In this document: piece by piece, positions 25,450 to 33,675 of the stretch
How positions within the stretch are numbered: the stretch's first letter is position 1
Layout of the letters: each line of letters starts with the position of its first letter
Assembly (NCBI GenBank): GCA_036498265.1
Contig: DASYFT010000039.1
Span: 1-60,714 of the forward strand
Source: Palsa-744 sp036498265
GTDB taxonomy: Bacteria; Actinomycetota; Thermoleophilia; Solirubrobacterales; Solirubrobacteraceae
Length of the DNA: 60,714 bases
Direction: 5' to 3'
Notes under the pieces: generated by a model
The model's input: only the letters and a program-made list of their open reading frames with translations
Database searches by the model: none
Told to the model about the DNA's origin: nothing
Position numbers and translations under genes: made by a program

Positions 25450-26562
25450 TCAGTCCATCACGAGGTAGTCGCGGTGCACGGCCTCATCGGTGGCGCGCGG
25501 CAGTATCTCCCGCACCGCCGCCGACTTCAGCCCCTTCACCCTCCGCAGCTCAGAGGCGGAGTAGTTGCAGATCCCCTTGGCGAGCGTGCGCACCGCTACC
25601 CCGTCGTCGTCGCCCGCGCCGACGATGTCGACGGCGTCGCCCGCGTCGAACTCCCCGACCACGTCCACGATCCCCACCGGCAGCAGGCTGGCGCTGCCGT
25701 CGCGCACCGCGCGCACGGCGCCCGCGTCGATGAGGATCCTCCCGCGCGAGGGCTTTGCGTACTTCAGCCACAGCTTGAAGGAGCTGTAGCGGGCCTCCCG
25801 CGGCGCGAAGCGTGTGCCCTCGCGCTCACCGGCGAGCACCCTGCCGAGAGCCTCCGCCCGCAGACCGTTGCAGATCACCGTGGGAATGCCCGCCGCCGTC
25901 GCCATCTCCGCCGCCACGACCTTGGAGCGCATCCCGCCGGAGCCGAGCGGCGAGGTCGTGTGGCCTATCTCGATCTCCCGGAGCGACGCGAAGTCGCTCA
26001 CCTCGCCGATGATCCTCGCATCCGCGTGACGGCGAGGATCGGCGGTGAACAGGCCGTCCGTATCGGTCATCAGAATCAGCTCGTCGGCGGCGACCAGCAC
26101 GGCCACCTGGGCGGCCAGGAAGTCGTTGTCGCCGAAGGAGATCTCGTCGGTGGCTGTGGTGTCGTTCTCGTTGATGACCGGCAGCACCCGCCACTCGAGA
26201 AGGGTGGTGAGCGTCTGTCTCGCGTTGAGGTAGTGCGTGCGTGCGCTCATGTCGAAGAACGTCAGCAGCACCTGCGCGCTCGTGACCTCGCGCTCACGCA
26301 GGAGCTCGTCGTAGATTCGGTAGAGCTTTCCCTGCCCCACGGCGCTTGCCGCCTGCAGCGCCTCGATCGAGGTCGGCCGCTGCGGCAGGTCCATCACGCG
26401 CATGCCGCGTGCGATCGCGCCGCTTGTCACCACGATCGGCTCGTCTCCCTCGCCGTGGATGCCGGCCAGGACGTCGCACACACTCGCAAGCACGTCCAGG
26501 CGCGGTGCGCCCTCGGCGTCGGCGACGACGCTCGAGCCAAGCTTTACCACCACGCGTCTCAT
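25450..26562 (-). CDS. proB: Glutamate 5-kinase
   Basis: A 370-residue enzyme. The N-terminal amino acid kinase domain begins MRRVVVKLGSSVVADAEG and has NENDTTATDEISFGDND (substrate loop) and GSGGMRSKVVAAEMAT. A C-terminal PUA domain follows from about residue 280 (GRILIDAGAVRAVRDGSASL). It makes glutamyl 5-phosphate, the feedback-regulated first step of proline synthesis. TAAGCT lies 6 nt before the ATG on the minus strand, so a leaderless proBA transcript may start here, inside the larger obg cluster. Confidence 0.97.
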   Translation of the reverse strand: MRRVVVKLGSSVVADAEGAPRLDVLASVCDVLAGIHGEGDEPIVVTSGAIARGMRVMDLPQRPTSIEALQAASAVGQGKLYRIYDELLREREVTSAQVLLTFFDMSARTHYLNARQTLTTLLEWRVLPVINENDTTATDEISFGDNDFLAAQVAVLVAADELILMTDTDGLFTADPRRHADARIIGEVSDFASLREIEIGHTTSPLGSGGMRSKVVAAEMATAAGIPTVICNGLRAEALGRVLAGEREGTRFAPREARYSSFKLWLKYAKPSRGRILIDAGAVRAVRDGSASLLPVGIVDVVGEFDAGDAVDIVGAGDDDGVAVRTLAKGICNYSASELRRVKGLKSAAVREILPRATDEAVHRDYLVMD

Positions 26563-26568
26563 CCATGG

Positions 26569-26574
26569 AGCTTA
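26569..26574 (-). promoter_or_regulatory. -10 hexamer for proB (leaderless)
   Basis: TAAGCT on the minus strand is separated from the proB ATG by 6 nt (CCATGG). It lies in the 86-bp obg-proB gap and suggests that proBA can be transcribed independently of obg. Confidence 0.4.
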
Positions 26575-26648
26575 TTTGCGCTCCAGCCGGGCCGGGGTAT
26601 CCCCGCGCCGCCGGAGGACGGCGCGCGCACGCCGCCCCCGGCGGGCGC

Positions 26649-27983
26649 TCAGCTCGGATCGAGCTCGAACGCCACCCCGGCGATCTCGATCTCGTCGCCG
26701 GGCTGGAAGCCCTCGTCCTCGAGCGCTCGCAGGACGCCCAGCCGGCGCAGCCTTCCCTCCACGTGGGACATCGCATCGGCGTTCTCCAGGTCATAGCGCT
26801 GGAGCAACCGCTCGACTCCCCGGCCGCGGACTGCGAACGACCTCGGCCCGAGGCGCTCGACCTCGAACCCCGACCGTGCGGCCGGCCGGAAGACCATGTG
26901 CTCCGCAAGCGCCTCCGGCGCCTGCTGCACCGCTTCGCGGCCGGCCCCCACGGCCGGCGCGGCGGTGTCGACCATGCGCAGCAGCTCTCCCGCGAGCTCC
27001 TGTAGACCCTCGCCCGTGGCGCTCGAGGTGGCGATCACCGGCACCTCCGGCCCGAGCCGCCGCCGCCACTGCTCCAGCAGCTCATGCCTGCGCTCGGGAG
27101 GAACGAGATCGGCCTTGGAGAGCACCAGCAGGCGTGGCAGCCGGGCGAGCCGCTCGTCGTGGGCTGCCAGCTCGTGCTCGATCGTCGCGTGGTTCTCGGC
27201 CACGTCGGCTCCCTCCCCCGCGGAGAGCTCCGGAGCCAGGTCGAGCACGTGCACGAGCAGGCTCGTGCGCTCGACGTGCGCGAGGAAGTCGTGTCCCAGC
27301 CCGGCACCCTCGCTGGCCCCCTCGATCAGGCCCGGGATGTCCGCGACGATGAGCTGGCGCTCCTCGCCTTCCAGCACGCCCAGCACCGGCGAGAGCGTGG
27401 TGAACGGGTAGCTCGCGACCTTGGGGGCGGCGCGGGTGAGGCGCGAGAGCAGCGAGGACTTGCCGGCGTTGGGCAGCCCGACGAGACCGACGTCGGCCAG
27501 CAGCCGGAGCCTCAGCTCGAGCCAGCCCTCCTCGCCCGGGAGCCCCCGCTCGGCGAACCGCGGAGCCTGTCGCGTCGCCGTCGCGAACCGCTTGTTCCCC
27601 CTCCCCCCGCTCCCGCCGCGGGCCACGACCGCCTGCTGTCCGGGGGCGAGCAGCTCCCACGTCCGTCCCGCGAGCTCGCCGCCCTCCTCCAAGCCCGTGA
27701 CCTGCGTGCCCGGCGGCACGCGGAGGACGAGGGTCTCGCCGTCTGCGCCGTGCCGGAGCGCCCCCTCGCCATGGCCTCCCCGCCCCGCCGAGTAGTGGGT
27801 CCTGGTCCGGAAGCTCTGCAGATCGCGAAGCGACTCGTCGCACACGACCACAACCGCTCCGCCGCGGCCGCCGTCGCCCCCGTCGGGCCCGCCGCGCGGC
27901 ACGTGGGCTTCACGGCGAAAGCTCATGCAGCCGTCGCCACCTGCGCCGGCCTGCACGTGGATCCTCACGCGGTCGTGGAGCAT
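26649..27983 (-). CDS. obgE: GTPase Obg/CgtA
   Basis: A 444-residue GTPase with three domains. The glycine-rich Obg fold (residues 1-157) has GGDGCMSFRREAHVPRGGPD. The G domain has GLPNAGKSSLLSRLT, DIPGLIEGA and LSKADL. A C-terminal OCT domain follows from about residue 350 (RSFAVRGRGVERLLQRYDLE). It acts in 50S assembly and the stringent response. A weak CACGAT lies 6 nt before the ATG. It leads proB, proA, nadD and rsfS on the same strand. Confidence 0.96.
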   Translation of the reverse strand: MLHDRVRIHVQAGAGGDGCMSFRREAHVPRGGPDGGDGGRGGAVVVVCDESLRDLQSFRTRTHYSAGRGGHGEGALRHGADGETLVLRVPPGTQVTGLEEGGELAGRTWELLAPGQQAVVARGGSGGRGNKRFATATRQAPRFAERGLPGEEGWLELRLRLLADVGLVGLPNAGKSSLLSRLTRAAPKVASYPFTTLSPVLGVLEGEERQLIVADIPGLIEGASEGAGLGHDFLAHVERTSLLVHVLDLAPELSAGEGADVAENHATIEHELAAHDERLARLPRLLVLSKADLVPPERRHELLEQWRRRLGPEVPVIATSSATGEGLQELAGELLRMVDTAAPAVGAGREAVQQAPEALAEHMVFRPAARSGFEVERLGPRSFAVRGRGVERLLQRYDLENADAMSHVEGRLRRLGVLRALEDEGFQPGDEIEIAGVAFELDPS

Positions 27984-28076
27984 CGCTCAATCGTGACAGC
28001 AGGCGGGCAACCGGCCGGCGGGGCCGCGAGTCGGTATATGACATGAGCTACGTCCACGCCAACGGGAGAGATACAC

Positions 28077-28784
28077 ATGAACGCCGACCCCTCCGCATCC
28101 GCCGGTCAGGTCCTCCTCATCACCGGTGCCTCGTCCGGCATCGGCGCCGCGACCGCGCACCAGGCCTCGGCCGCCGGCTGGCGCGTGGTGCTGGCCGCTC
28201 GCTCGGCCGACCGGCTGGGCGCGCTGGCCGATGAGCTGGGCGGCCCTGAGCGGGCGCTGGCCACGCGCTGCGATGTCACCGACTGGGATGAGCAGCAGCG
28301 CATGGTCGAGTCCGCGCTGCAGACATTCGGTCGCATCGACGCCGCCTTCGCCAACGCCGGCTTCGGAGGACCGCGGGGGTTTCTCAACGACACGCCGGAG
28401 CACTGGCGCGAGATGGTGCTGACCAACGTCTACGGCGCCGCCCTGACCCTGCGAGCCACGATCCCGGCCCTCAAGAGCTCGCGCGGGCACCTGCTGCTGA
28501 CCTCGAGCGTGGCCGGCCGTCGCGTGCTCCCCGGGTCGCTCTACTCCTGCACGAAGCACGCCGTCACCGCCATGGGCGAGGCCGCCCGCCAGGACCTGCA
28601 CGGCACGGGAGTGCGGGTGACGGTGATCGAGCCGGGGATGGTGGACACCCCCTTCTTCGACCAGCCTCCCAAGGACGCGCTCGAGGCCGACGATGTGGCG
28701 CGGGCCGTGATGTTCGCGATCGCCCAGCCGGCGCACGTGAACGTCAACGAGGTTCTGGTGCGGCCGACGGCGCAGCAGGGCTGA
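28077..28784 (+). CDS. Classical SDR oxidoreductase
   Basis: A 235-residue short-chain dehydrogenase with complete motifs: TGASSGIG (cofactor binding), NAGFGG, catalytic Ser in LTSSVAG and YSCTK (Tyr, Lys). The basic ARSADR after beta-2 suggests NADP preference. The substrate cannot be predicted. A GGGAGAG ribosome site precedes the ATG, and TATATG lies about 40 bp upstream. It is the only plus-strand gene within a long minus-strand housekeeping run and converges on the VOC gene, which suggests a later insertion into the obg/rpmA neighbourhood. Confidence 0.87.
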   Translation: MNADPSASAGQVLLITGASSGIGAATAHQASAAGWRVVLAARSADRLGALADELGGPERALATRCDVTDWDEQQRMVESALQTFGRIDAAFANAGFGGPRGFLNDTPEHWREMVLTNVYGAALTLRATIPALKSSRGHLLLTSSVAGRRVLPGSLYSCTKHAVTAMGEAARQDLHGTGVRVTVIEPGMVDTPFFDQPPKDALEADDVARAVMFAIAQPAHVNVNEVLVRPTAQQG

Positions 28785-28795
28785 CCGCAGCTCCC

Positions 28796-28823
28796 GCGCG
28801 GACGGGAGCGTGGCCGTCCGCGC
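28796..28823. terminator. Bidirectional terminator-like hairpin
   Basis: GCGCGGACGG and CCGTCCGCGC form a perfect 10-bp stem with an 8-nt loop, placed between the convergent stops at 28784 and 28833. There is no U tract, but the strength and position argue for a transcription end. Confidence 0.55.
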
Positions 28824-28832
28824 GCATCGTCA

Positions 28833-29195
28833 TCAGGTCTGCGGGTCCTGGATCAGGCCCAGGACGTTTCCGTCCGGATCGGTGACGGCGGCGACGAGAC
28901 GGCCCCCGCCGACGTCGCGCGGGGTTTCCCTGACGGTGGCCCCGGCGGCGGTCAGCTCGGCGAGCTTGGCCTCGATGTCCGACACGTGCCAATAGGGCGT
29001 CGGGCAAGTCAGGCCCTGCGGTCCGCCGTCGGGCAGCAGCCCGATGTGCTGGCCCGCCACGTCGAATCCCACGTAGTACGGAGAGTCGGCCTGCGGCGCC
29101 ACCCCGAGCAGCGCCGCGTAGACCTCCTTGGCCCGCTCGAGGTCGGAGACGGGATGCAGAACGGTCTTGATTCCCTCGTTGTCAGAGCCGCTCAT
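28833..29195 (-). CDS. VOC/glyoxalase-fold protein
   Basis: A 120-residue single-module VOC protein with two beta-alpha-beta-beta-beta units (LHPVSDLERAKEVYAALLGV; YWHVSDIEAKLAELTAAGA) and the ending AAVTDPDGNVLGLIQDP. Candidate metal ligands are His in LHPVSD, Glu/Asp in the second unit and Asp in TDPDGN. Members include glyoxalases, dioxygenases and antibiotic-binding proteins; the substrate is unknown. It lies 33 bp downstream of rpmA on the same strand. Confidence 0.8.
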   Translation of the reverse strand: MSGSDNEGIKTVLHPVSDLERAKEVYAALLGVAPQADSPYYVGFDVAGQHIGLLPDGGPQGLTCPTPYWHVSDIEAKLAELTAAGATVRETPRDVGGGRLVAAVTDPDGNVLGLIQDPQT

Positions 29196-29228
29196 CGTCA
29201 GGCGCCCAATCGTCCGGTCAGCCGCAGA

Positions 29229-29492
29229 TCAGGCGCGCTCGCCATCGGGCAGCACGCTGACCACCCGCCCTCGCCGCCCGGTCGTGAACTGCACGATCCC
29301 GGCGGCTCGCGCGTAGAGCGTGTCGTCCTTGCCCATTCCGACGCCGTCGCCCGGCTTGAAGCGGGTGCCACGCTGGCGCACGATGATCTCTCCGCCCGTC
29401 ACCGACTGGCCGGCGAACGTCTTGACACCGAGGCGCTGCGCGTTGGAGTCCCGTCCGTTGCGGCTGGAGCCCAGCCCCTTCTTATGAGCCAT
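29229..29492 (-). CDS. rpmA: 50S ribosomal protein L27
   Basis: An 87-residue protein. It starts MAHKKGLGSSRNGRDSNAQR, the invariant L27 N-terminus that reaches the peptidyl-transferase centre, and has VRQRGTRFKPGDGVGMGKD. There is no Firmicute-type cleaved leader. The ATG lies inside the rplU coding sequence in another frame, overlapping by 11 bp, so translation is coupled to L21. Confidence 0.97.
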   Translation of the reverse strand: MAHKKGLGSSRNGRDSNAQRLGVKTFAGQSVTGGEIIVRQRGTRFKPGDGVGMGKDDTLYARAAGIVQFTTGRRGRVVSVLPDGERA

Positions 29493-30024
29493 CTTCCTCG
29501 TTCTCCTTGGCACGGCTCGCTTTGGCCGGCGCCGCTTTGGCGGAGCCGGGTTTGGCGGGCGCAGGTTTGGCCGATGCGCGTTTGGCAGGGGCGGCTTTGG
29601 CGGAGGCCGGTTTCTCGGAAGCGGCCTTGGCGGAGGCCGGTTTCTCGGAAGCGGCTTTGGCGGAGGCCGGTTTCTCGGAAGCGGCCTTGGCGGCGCTCGC
29701 TTTGGCCGGCTTGGCGCTCCCGGCCGCTATCTCGGTGACCTCGATCTCGGTCAGGTCCTGCCGGTGGCCGGTGCGGCGCTTGTAACCGCGCTTTGGCTTG
29801 AACTTGAACACGCGCAGCTTCTCCCCGCGGACGTGCGCGAGGACCTTGGCTGTCACCCTCACCTGGGCCAGGCCTTCCTTGTCGAAGACGGCCTGCTCCG
29901 AGCGGTAGAGGATCGGCTCGAGCGCGACCTCGGCGCCCTGCTCGGCGGCGAGGCGCTCGATCAGCAGCCGCTGGCCACGCTCGACGCGGTACTGCTTGCC
30001 GCCCGTCTTCACGATCGCATACAT
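29482..30024 (-). CDS. rplU: 50S ribosomal protein L21 with a repetitive Lys/Ala/Pro/Ser tail
   Basis: 180 residues. The first 100 or so are a normal L21 (MYAIVKTGGKQYRVERGQRL through KPKRGYKRRTGHRQ). The remaining ~80 are a basic low-complexity extension, including three copies of a ten-residue unit containing KAASEKPAS. Typical L21 is about 100-105 residues, so the tail is extra; similar basic tails occur on other actinobacterial ribosomal and nucleoid proteins. The rplU-rpmA order is conserved. The 3' end overlaps rpmA by 11 bp. A hairpin lies in its leader. Confidence 0.95.
   Translation of the reverse strand: MYAIVKTGGKQYRVERGQRLLIERLAAEQGAEVALEPILYRSEQAVFDKEGLAQVRVTAKVLAHVRGEKLRVFKFKPKRGYKRRTGHRQDLTEIEVTEIAAGSAKPAKASAAKAASEKPASAKAASEKPASAKAASEKPASAKAAPAKRASAKPAPAKPGSAKAAPAKASRAKENEEDGS
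29599..29690. repeat. Three 30-bp tandem repeats inside rplU
   Basis: Units containing GGAGGCCGGTTTCTCGG recur every 30 bp with one or two differences, each encoding ten residues of the L21 tail. The near-identity at DNA level points to recent expansion by slippage. It is coding and in frame, with no spacers, so it is not a CRISPR array. Confidence 0.85.
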
Positions 30025-30060
30025 GTGGGTATCAGTCTCTCTGTTGCTCTACGAGCGCCT

Positions 30061-30079
30061 GCCCGCCCTCACGGCGGGC
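30061..30079 (-). promoter_or_regulatory. Hairpin in the rng-rplU gap
   Basis: GCCCGCC-CTCAC-GGCGGGC is a perfect 7-bp stem, 7 bp after the rng stop and 37 bp before rplU. It could end the rng transcript, protect the rplU mRNA or act in ribosomal-protein feedback. No U tract follows. Confidence 0.4.
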
Positions 30080-30085
30080 CGCCGG

Positions 30086-32233
30086 CTACTCGGGGGTCGC
30101 CTTGGCCTTGGCAGCCGAACGGCGCCGTCCGCCTCTGCGGCCCCGGCGCCGAGGCTTGGATTGTAGGCCATCCTCACCGGCCCCGTCCGTCGTGACGTCC
30201 GGCTGGTCCTCTCCTGCGCTCGCCAGATCTTCCTCCGGCTCGGAGTCGACGACGGTGGGTGTCTCGCTGAGCCCCGCTTCCAGGCGGGCCTCGGCGTCCT
30301 CGCTGTCTGCCGGCGCGCGCCTGCCGCGCGAGCGCTTGCGCGCCCGTTCGACCGCCCGGCCGGGATCGCCCTCCTCGGCCGCGCGGCGAGACGAACCGCC
30401 GCGCGAGCCCGCGGGACGCGTGGCCGGCCGGACCACCTCGCCGGCGTCATCCAGCAGCAACGCGCTGGCAGCCGTGCGACCGACCTGGTCGACCCGGACC
30501 ATGCGCTTCTCGCCCACGTGCGGCGCCGCGCCGGCGATCGAGATGATGTACCCGTCGATTTTCGCCACGGCGTCATCCACGTCGTACATGTGCGGCTCGA
30601 CGATCTCGACGAGCACCTCGTCGCCCTGCCGGAATGGCAGCGCGCGCTCCTCGACTTCCTCGCGAGCGCCCATGAAGGTGATCGCGAAGTGATCCAGGGC
30701 GAGCCCTTCGGAGCCCTCGAACAGGAACGACTTGCCCGTCTGAGCCTCGAGCGCATGCAGCACTCGGGAGCCGTGCCCGGTGAACTGGGTGCTGACGCGC
30801 GGGTTGGCCTGCACGAGGAAGGCCTCCGCCTCCGGGTGCTCGACCGCCACATCGCGCAGGCGTCGCTCGAACTCGATGGCGATCGTCTCCTCCGAGCGGA
30901 TCACGCCCTCGCCCTCGCACGTCGGACAGGGGCGGCTCATGATCTCGCGTACGCCCTCGGTCACGTTCTGGCGCGTCATCTCGACGAGGCCGAGCTTGGA
31001 GATCTCCGCGGTGAACGTCTTGGTGCGGTCCTCGTCCAGGGTCTTGCGGAGCGTCTTCATGACGGCGTCCCGGTTGCGCGCACGTGCCATGTCGATGAAG
31101 TCGATGACGATGATCCCGCCGATGTCCCGCAGCCGCAGCTGGTTGACGACCTCCTCGGCCGCCTCGAGGTTGGTCTTGGTGATCGTGTCCTCGAGGGCAG
31201 CGCCCTTGCCGCGGCCGATGAAGCTGCCCGAGTTGACGTCGATCACGGTCAGCGCCTCGGCGTAGTCGATGATGAGATAGCCGCCGCTCGGCAGGTCCAC
31301 CCGGCGCGAGAGCAGGCCGTCGATCGCCGCATCGACGCCGTAGGCCTCGAACAGCGGCTGGTCCTGCTCCCACAGCTCGACTCGCTCGACCAGCTCGGGA
31401 GCCGTGCGCGTGAAGAACGAGACCAGCCGGCGGTACTGCTGCTCGTCGTCGACGATCGCCCGCTCGAAGTGGGCGGAGAAGATGTCGCGCACGACCCGCA
31501 CGGACAGGTCGGCCTCCTGGAAGACCAGGTCGGGCGCCGTCGTCTCGCGCACCCGCTTGTCGAGCACCTCGTGGAGCTTGTGCAGGTATTTGAGCTCGCG
31601 CTCGAAGTCCTCGCGCTTGGCGCCGTGCGCCGCCGTCCTGACGATCACACCGCCCCCGTCAAGCGCCAGATTGGCCGTCTGGCGCCGCAGCCGCTCGCGC
31701 TCGCGGTCCTCGAGGCGCCTCGAGACGCCGATGCCCTCGCCGGTGGGCGCGTAGACCATGTAGCGGCCGGCGATCGTGATCTCCATCGACAGGCGCGCGC
31801 CCTTCGTCTTGAGCGGATCCTTGACGACCTGCACCACGATCTCCTGCCCCGGCGAGAGCAGGTCGGAGATCTTGCGTCCCGCGCCGCTGCCGCGTCCGCG
31901 CCTGGGCGTCTCGACGCCCGGCAGGACGATCTCGTCGACGTGCAGGAAGCCGTTCTTCTCGAGGCCGATGTCGACGAACGCGGCCTCGAGACCGGGCAGG
32001 ACGTTGTCGACCTTGCCCTTGTAGATGTTGCCGACGATCGAGCGACCGCCGCGGCGCTCTATGTAGAGCTCGGCGATCCGGTAGCCGGCCTCAGGCGCGC
32101 CACCCCCCTTGCGGGCACCGGCCGCCTTGCGGCCGGCCGAGGATGAGCGCGAGGCGGAGGGGGTTCCGCTCGCCTCCAGTAGCGCCACGCGCGTCTCCGC
32201 GCGGTCGACGCTGACAAGCACTTGCTTTTTCAA
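30086..32233 (-). CDS. rng: Ribonuclease E/G family endoribonuclease
   Basis: About 715 residues. From the TTG at 32233 it begins LKKQVLVSVDRAETRVAL. The S1 RNA-binding domain (GNIYKGKVDNVLPGLEAAFVD) carries a loop insertion. The catalytic DNase I-like region holds IDVNSGSF and IDFIDMA, and the Zn-link CPTCEGEG follows. The C-terminal ~200 residues are low-complexity and Arg-rich (PRRRGRRGGRRRS), resembling the degradosome or RNA-binding tails of actinobacterial RNase E. It processes rRNA and mRNA. The frame is open to ATG 32350, but that stretch looks non-coding. It lies between rodA and rplU, a common arrangement. Confidence 0.93.
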   Translation of the reverse strand: MKKQVLVSVDRAETRVALLEASGTPSASRSSSAGRKAAGARKGGGAPEAGYRIAELYIERRGGRSIVGNIYKGKVDNVLPGLEAAFVDIGLEKNGFLHVDEIVLPGVETPRRGRGSGAGRKISDLLSPGQEIVVQVVKDPLKTKGARLSMEITIAGRYMVYAPTGEGIGVSRRLEDRERERLRRQTANLALDGGGVIVRTAAHGAKREDFERELKYLHKLHEVLDKRVRETTAPDLVFQEADLSVRVVRDIFSAHFERAIVDDEQQYRRLVSFFTRTAPELVERVELWEQDQPLFEAYGVDAAIDGLLSRRVDLPSGGYLIIDYAEALTVIDVNSGSFIGRGKGAALEDTITKTNLEAAEEVVNQLRLRDIGGIIVIDFIDMARARNRDAVMKTLRKTLDEDRTKTFTAEISKLGLVEMTRQNVTEGVREIMSRPCPTCEGEGVIRSEETIAIEFERRLRDVAVEHPEAEAFLVQANPRVSTQFTGHGSRVLHALEAQTGKSFLFEGSEGLALDHFAITFMGAREEVEERALPFRQGDEVLVEIVEPHMYDVDDAVAKIDGYIISIAGAAPHVGEKRMVRVDQVGRTAASALLLDDAGEVVRPATRPAGSRGGSSRRAAEEGDPGRAVERARKRSRGRRAPADSEDAEARLEAGLSETPTVVDSEPEEDLASAGEDQPDVTTDGAGEDGLQSKPRRRGRRGGRRRSAAKAKATPE

Positions 32234-32309
32234 TTTGATCCAGTCTTTCGATGGGAAGGAGCGCCGAGCGCCAGGGGTGCTTGCGCCGCGCGGGCGCGCA
32301 CCGGCTCGC

Positions 32310-32368
32310 GGGGAGATGTCCCCATGAGGGCGCGCCGTGGCGAGCGCCACGCGCAGCCCGGTCGGGCT
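32310..32368. terminator. Three consecutive hairpins after rodA
   Basis: Perfect stems GGGGA-GATG-TCCCC (32310-32323), GTGGCG-AG-CGCCAC (32337-32350) and AGCCCG-GT-CGGGCT (32355-32368) fill most of the 171-bp gap between the rodA stop and the rng start. They may end the mre-rodA transcript or form a leader for rng. None has a U tract. Confidence 0.4.
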
Positions 32369-32404
32369 GTGGATGTGATGTGGCGTGCTCGGCGGACATT
32401 GGTT

Positions 32405-33595
32405 CTAGTAACGCAGTACGCGATCCTTCAGCGCCGCTGAGGCTCGCGCCTGGACATAGATGGATTGCAACAGGCCGACCGCCAACAGGGTCGTGATCAC
32501 CGACGAGCCGCCGTAGCTCATGAGCGGAAGCGTGACGCCGGTAATGGGCATGATCCCAATGGTCATTCCCACGTTGACGAAGACCTGGAACATCAGCATA
32601 GCCGCTACGCCGGCCGCGATCAGCGAGCCGAACAGATCCTTCGACATCACGAGCACCCGCAGCGAGCGCGAGATCAACAGTCCGTAGAGCAGCAGCACGA
32701 GCCCGGCCCCGACGAAGCCGTACTGCTCGCCGACGGCGGCGAAGACGAAGTCGGTGTGGCTCTCGGGGACGAATCCGTTGGGGATCTGACTCGCGTTCGC
32801 GCCACGGCCCGTCTTCTGCCCGGCGCCGATCGCGATCTTGGACTCCTGCTGTTGGTAGCCTTCCTTCTGGGGGTTGGAGGAGGGGTGCAGGAAGGCCGTC
32901 AGGCGAGCCGTCTGGTAGGGCTTCAGCACGTGCACGCCCGCCGCCGGCGCCGCCACCAGCACGAACGCCACGGACACCGCCACGAGTGCGGCGAGGCCGG
33001 CCAGGTGCCGCCAGCTCGCGCCCGCGATGAACAGCAGGACGTAGGCGACGACCATGTAGACCATGCCCGAGCCGAGGTCGGGCTGGACGATGACGAACAT
33101 CGCCGGGATCAGCGCCGCGATCATCACGCGGACCGTCGTCTGGCGGTCACGCAGCGCCCGTGCCCGCTCGGCGACGAAGGCCGCGAGGGCGACGATCAGC
33201 AGCACCTTGCCGAGCTCGGAGGCCTGGAAGGAGAAGAACGGGAGGTTGATCGCCCGGGTGGAGCCGCGGGCGGCGTGGCCGAGGCCGAGGACCGCCAGGA
33301 TGCTCACGATGAGCGCCGCGTAGATCCCGTTTTTGGCCCTCCTGAGGCGCGAGTAGTCGACGCGCGAGAGGCCGATCATGAGCAGGAAGCCGACGACCAG
33401 GTAGATGGCCTGACGGTCGACGTAGTAGTTCGGGCGACCCGGCACCAGGTTGCGCGTGGCGGCTCCCAGCGTGACGGCCGAGCAGATGCCCAGGCCGATC
33501 ACACCAAGCGTGAGCACCGGGTCGAGCGGCAGCCGCAAAGCGCGGGGAGGGCCCACCGGCTGCTCCTCGGTCGGCTTGATAGGGCTCAGCGGCAT
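32405..33595 (-). CDS. rodA: Rod-shape SEDS glycosyltransferase RodA
   Basis: A 396-residue SEDS polymerase with about ten membrane segments. Landmarks are GSTRAINLPFFSFQASELGK, QPDLGSGMVYM, the long extracytoplasmic loop with ESHTDFVFAAVGEQYGF, and the end PITGVTLPLMSYGGSSV. It polymerises lipid II together with the PBP2 encoded upstream. ATG 33595 is chosen because it shares a base with the stop of a 26-codon reading frame (TGATG); an in-frame TTG at 33607 is an alternative. Confidence 0.95.
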   Translation of the reverse strand: MPLSPIKPTEEQPVGPPRALRLPLDPVLTLGVIGLGICSAVTLGAATRNLVPGRPNYYVDRQAIYLVVGFLLMIGLSRVDYSRLRRAKNGIYAALIVSILAVLGLGHAARGSTRAINLPFFSFQASELGKVLLIVALAAFVAERARALRDRQTTVRVMIAALIPAMFVIVQPDLGSGMVYMVVAYVLLFIAGASWRHLAGLAALVAVSVAFVLVAAPAAGVHVLKPYQTARLTAFLHPSSNPQKEGYQQQESKIAIGAGQKTGRGANASQIPNGFVPESHTDFVFAAVGEQYGFVGAGLVLLLYGLLISRSLRVLVMSKDLFGSLIAAGVAAMLMFQVFVNVGMTIGIMPITGVTLPLMSYGGSSVITTLLAVGLLQSIYVQARASAALKDRVLRY

Positions 33596-33675
33596 CAGCG
33601 CGGGCAACCCGTCCTGGCGGCCCGGCGAGCCGCTTCGGCGCGATCGCGCGCCGCGGTCCGGTGAAAGGTGCTCAT
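33595..33675 (-). CDS. 26-residue micro-ORF bridging mrdA and rodA
   Basis: ATG 33675 overlaps the mrdA stop (ATGA) and the TGA at 33595-33597 overlaps the rodA ATG (TGATG), so this frame exactly fills the gap between the two genes. The peptide would be basic with one Cys near its end (ARTGCPR). It may exist only to carry ribosomes from mrdA to rodA. No homology can be judged at this length. Confidence 0.35.
   Translation of the reverse strand: MSTFHRTAARDRAEAARRAARTGCPR

Noticed and set aside
29599..29690. CRISPR-like array
   Set aside because: The 30-bp units are contiguous with no spacers, are in frame and encode the L21 tail.
32234..32350. N-terminal extension of RNase E/G to ATG 32350
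   Set aside because: The added residues are Arg/Pro/Ala-rich with no domain character and the DNA is full of hairpins; the conserved LKKQVLVSVDR begins at TTG 32233.
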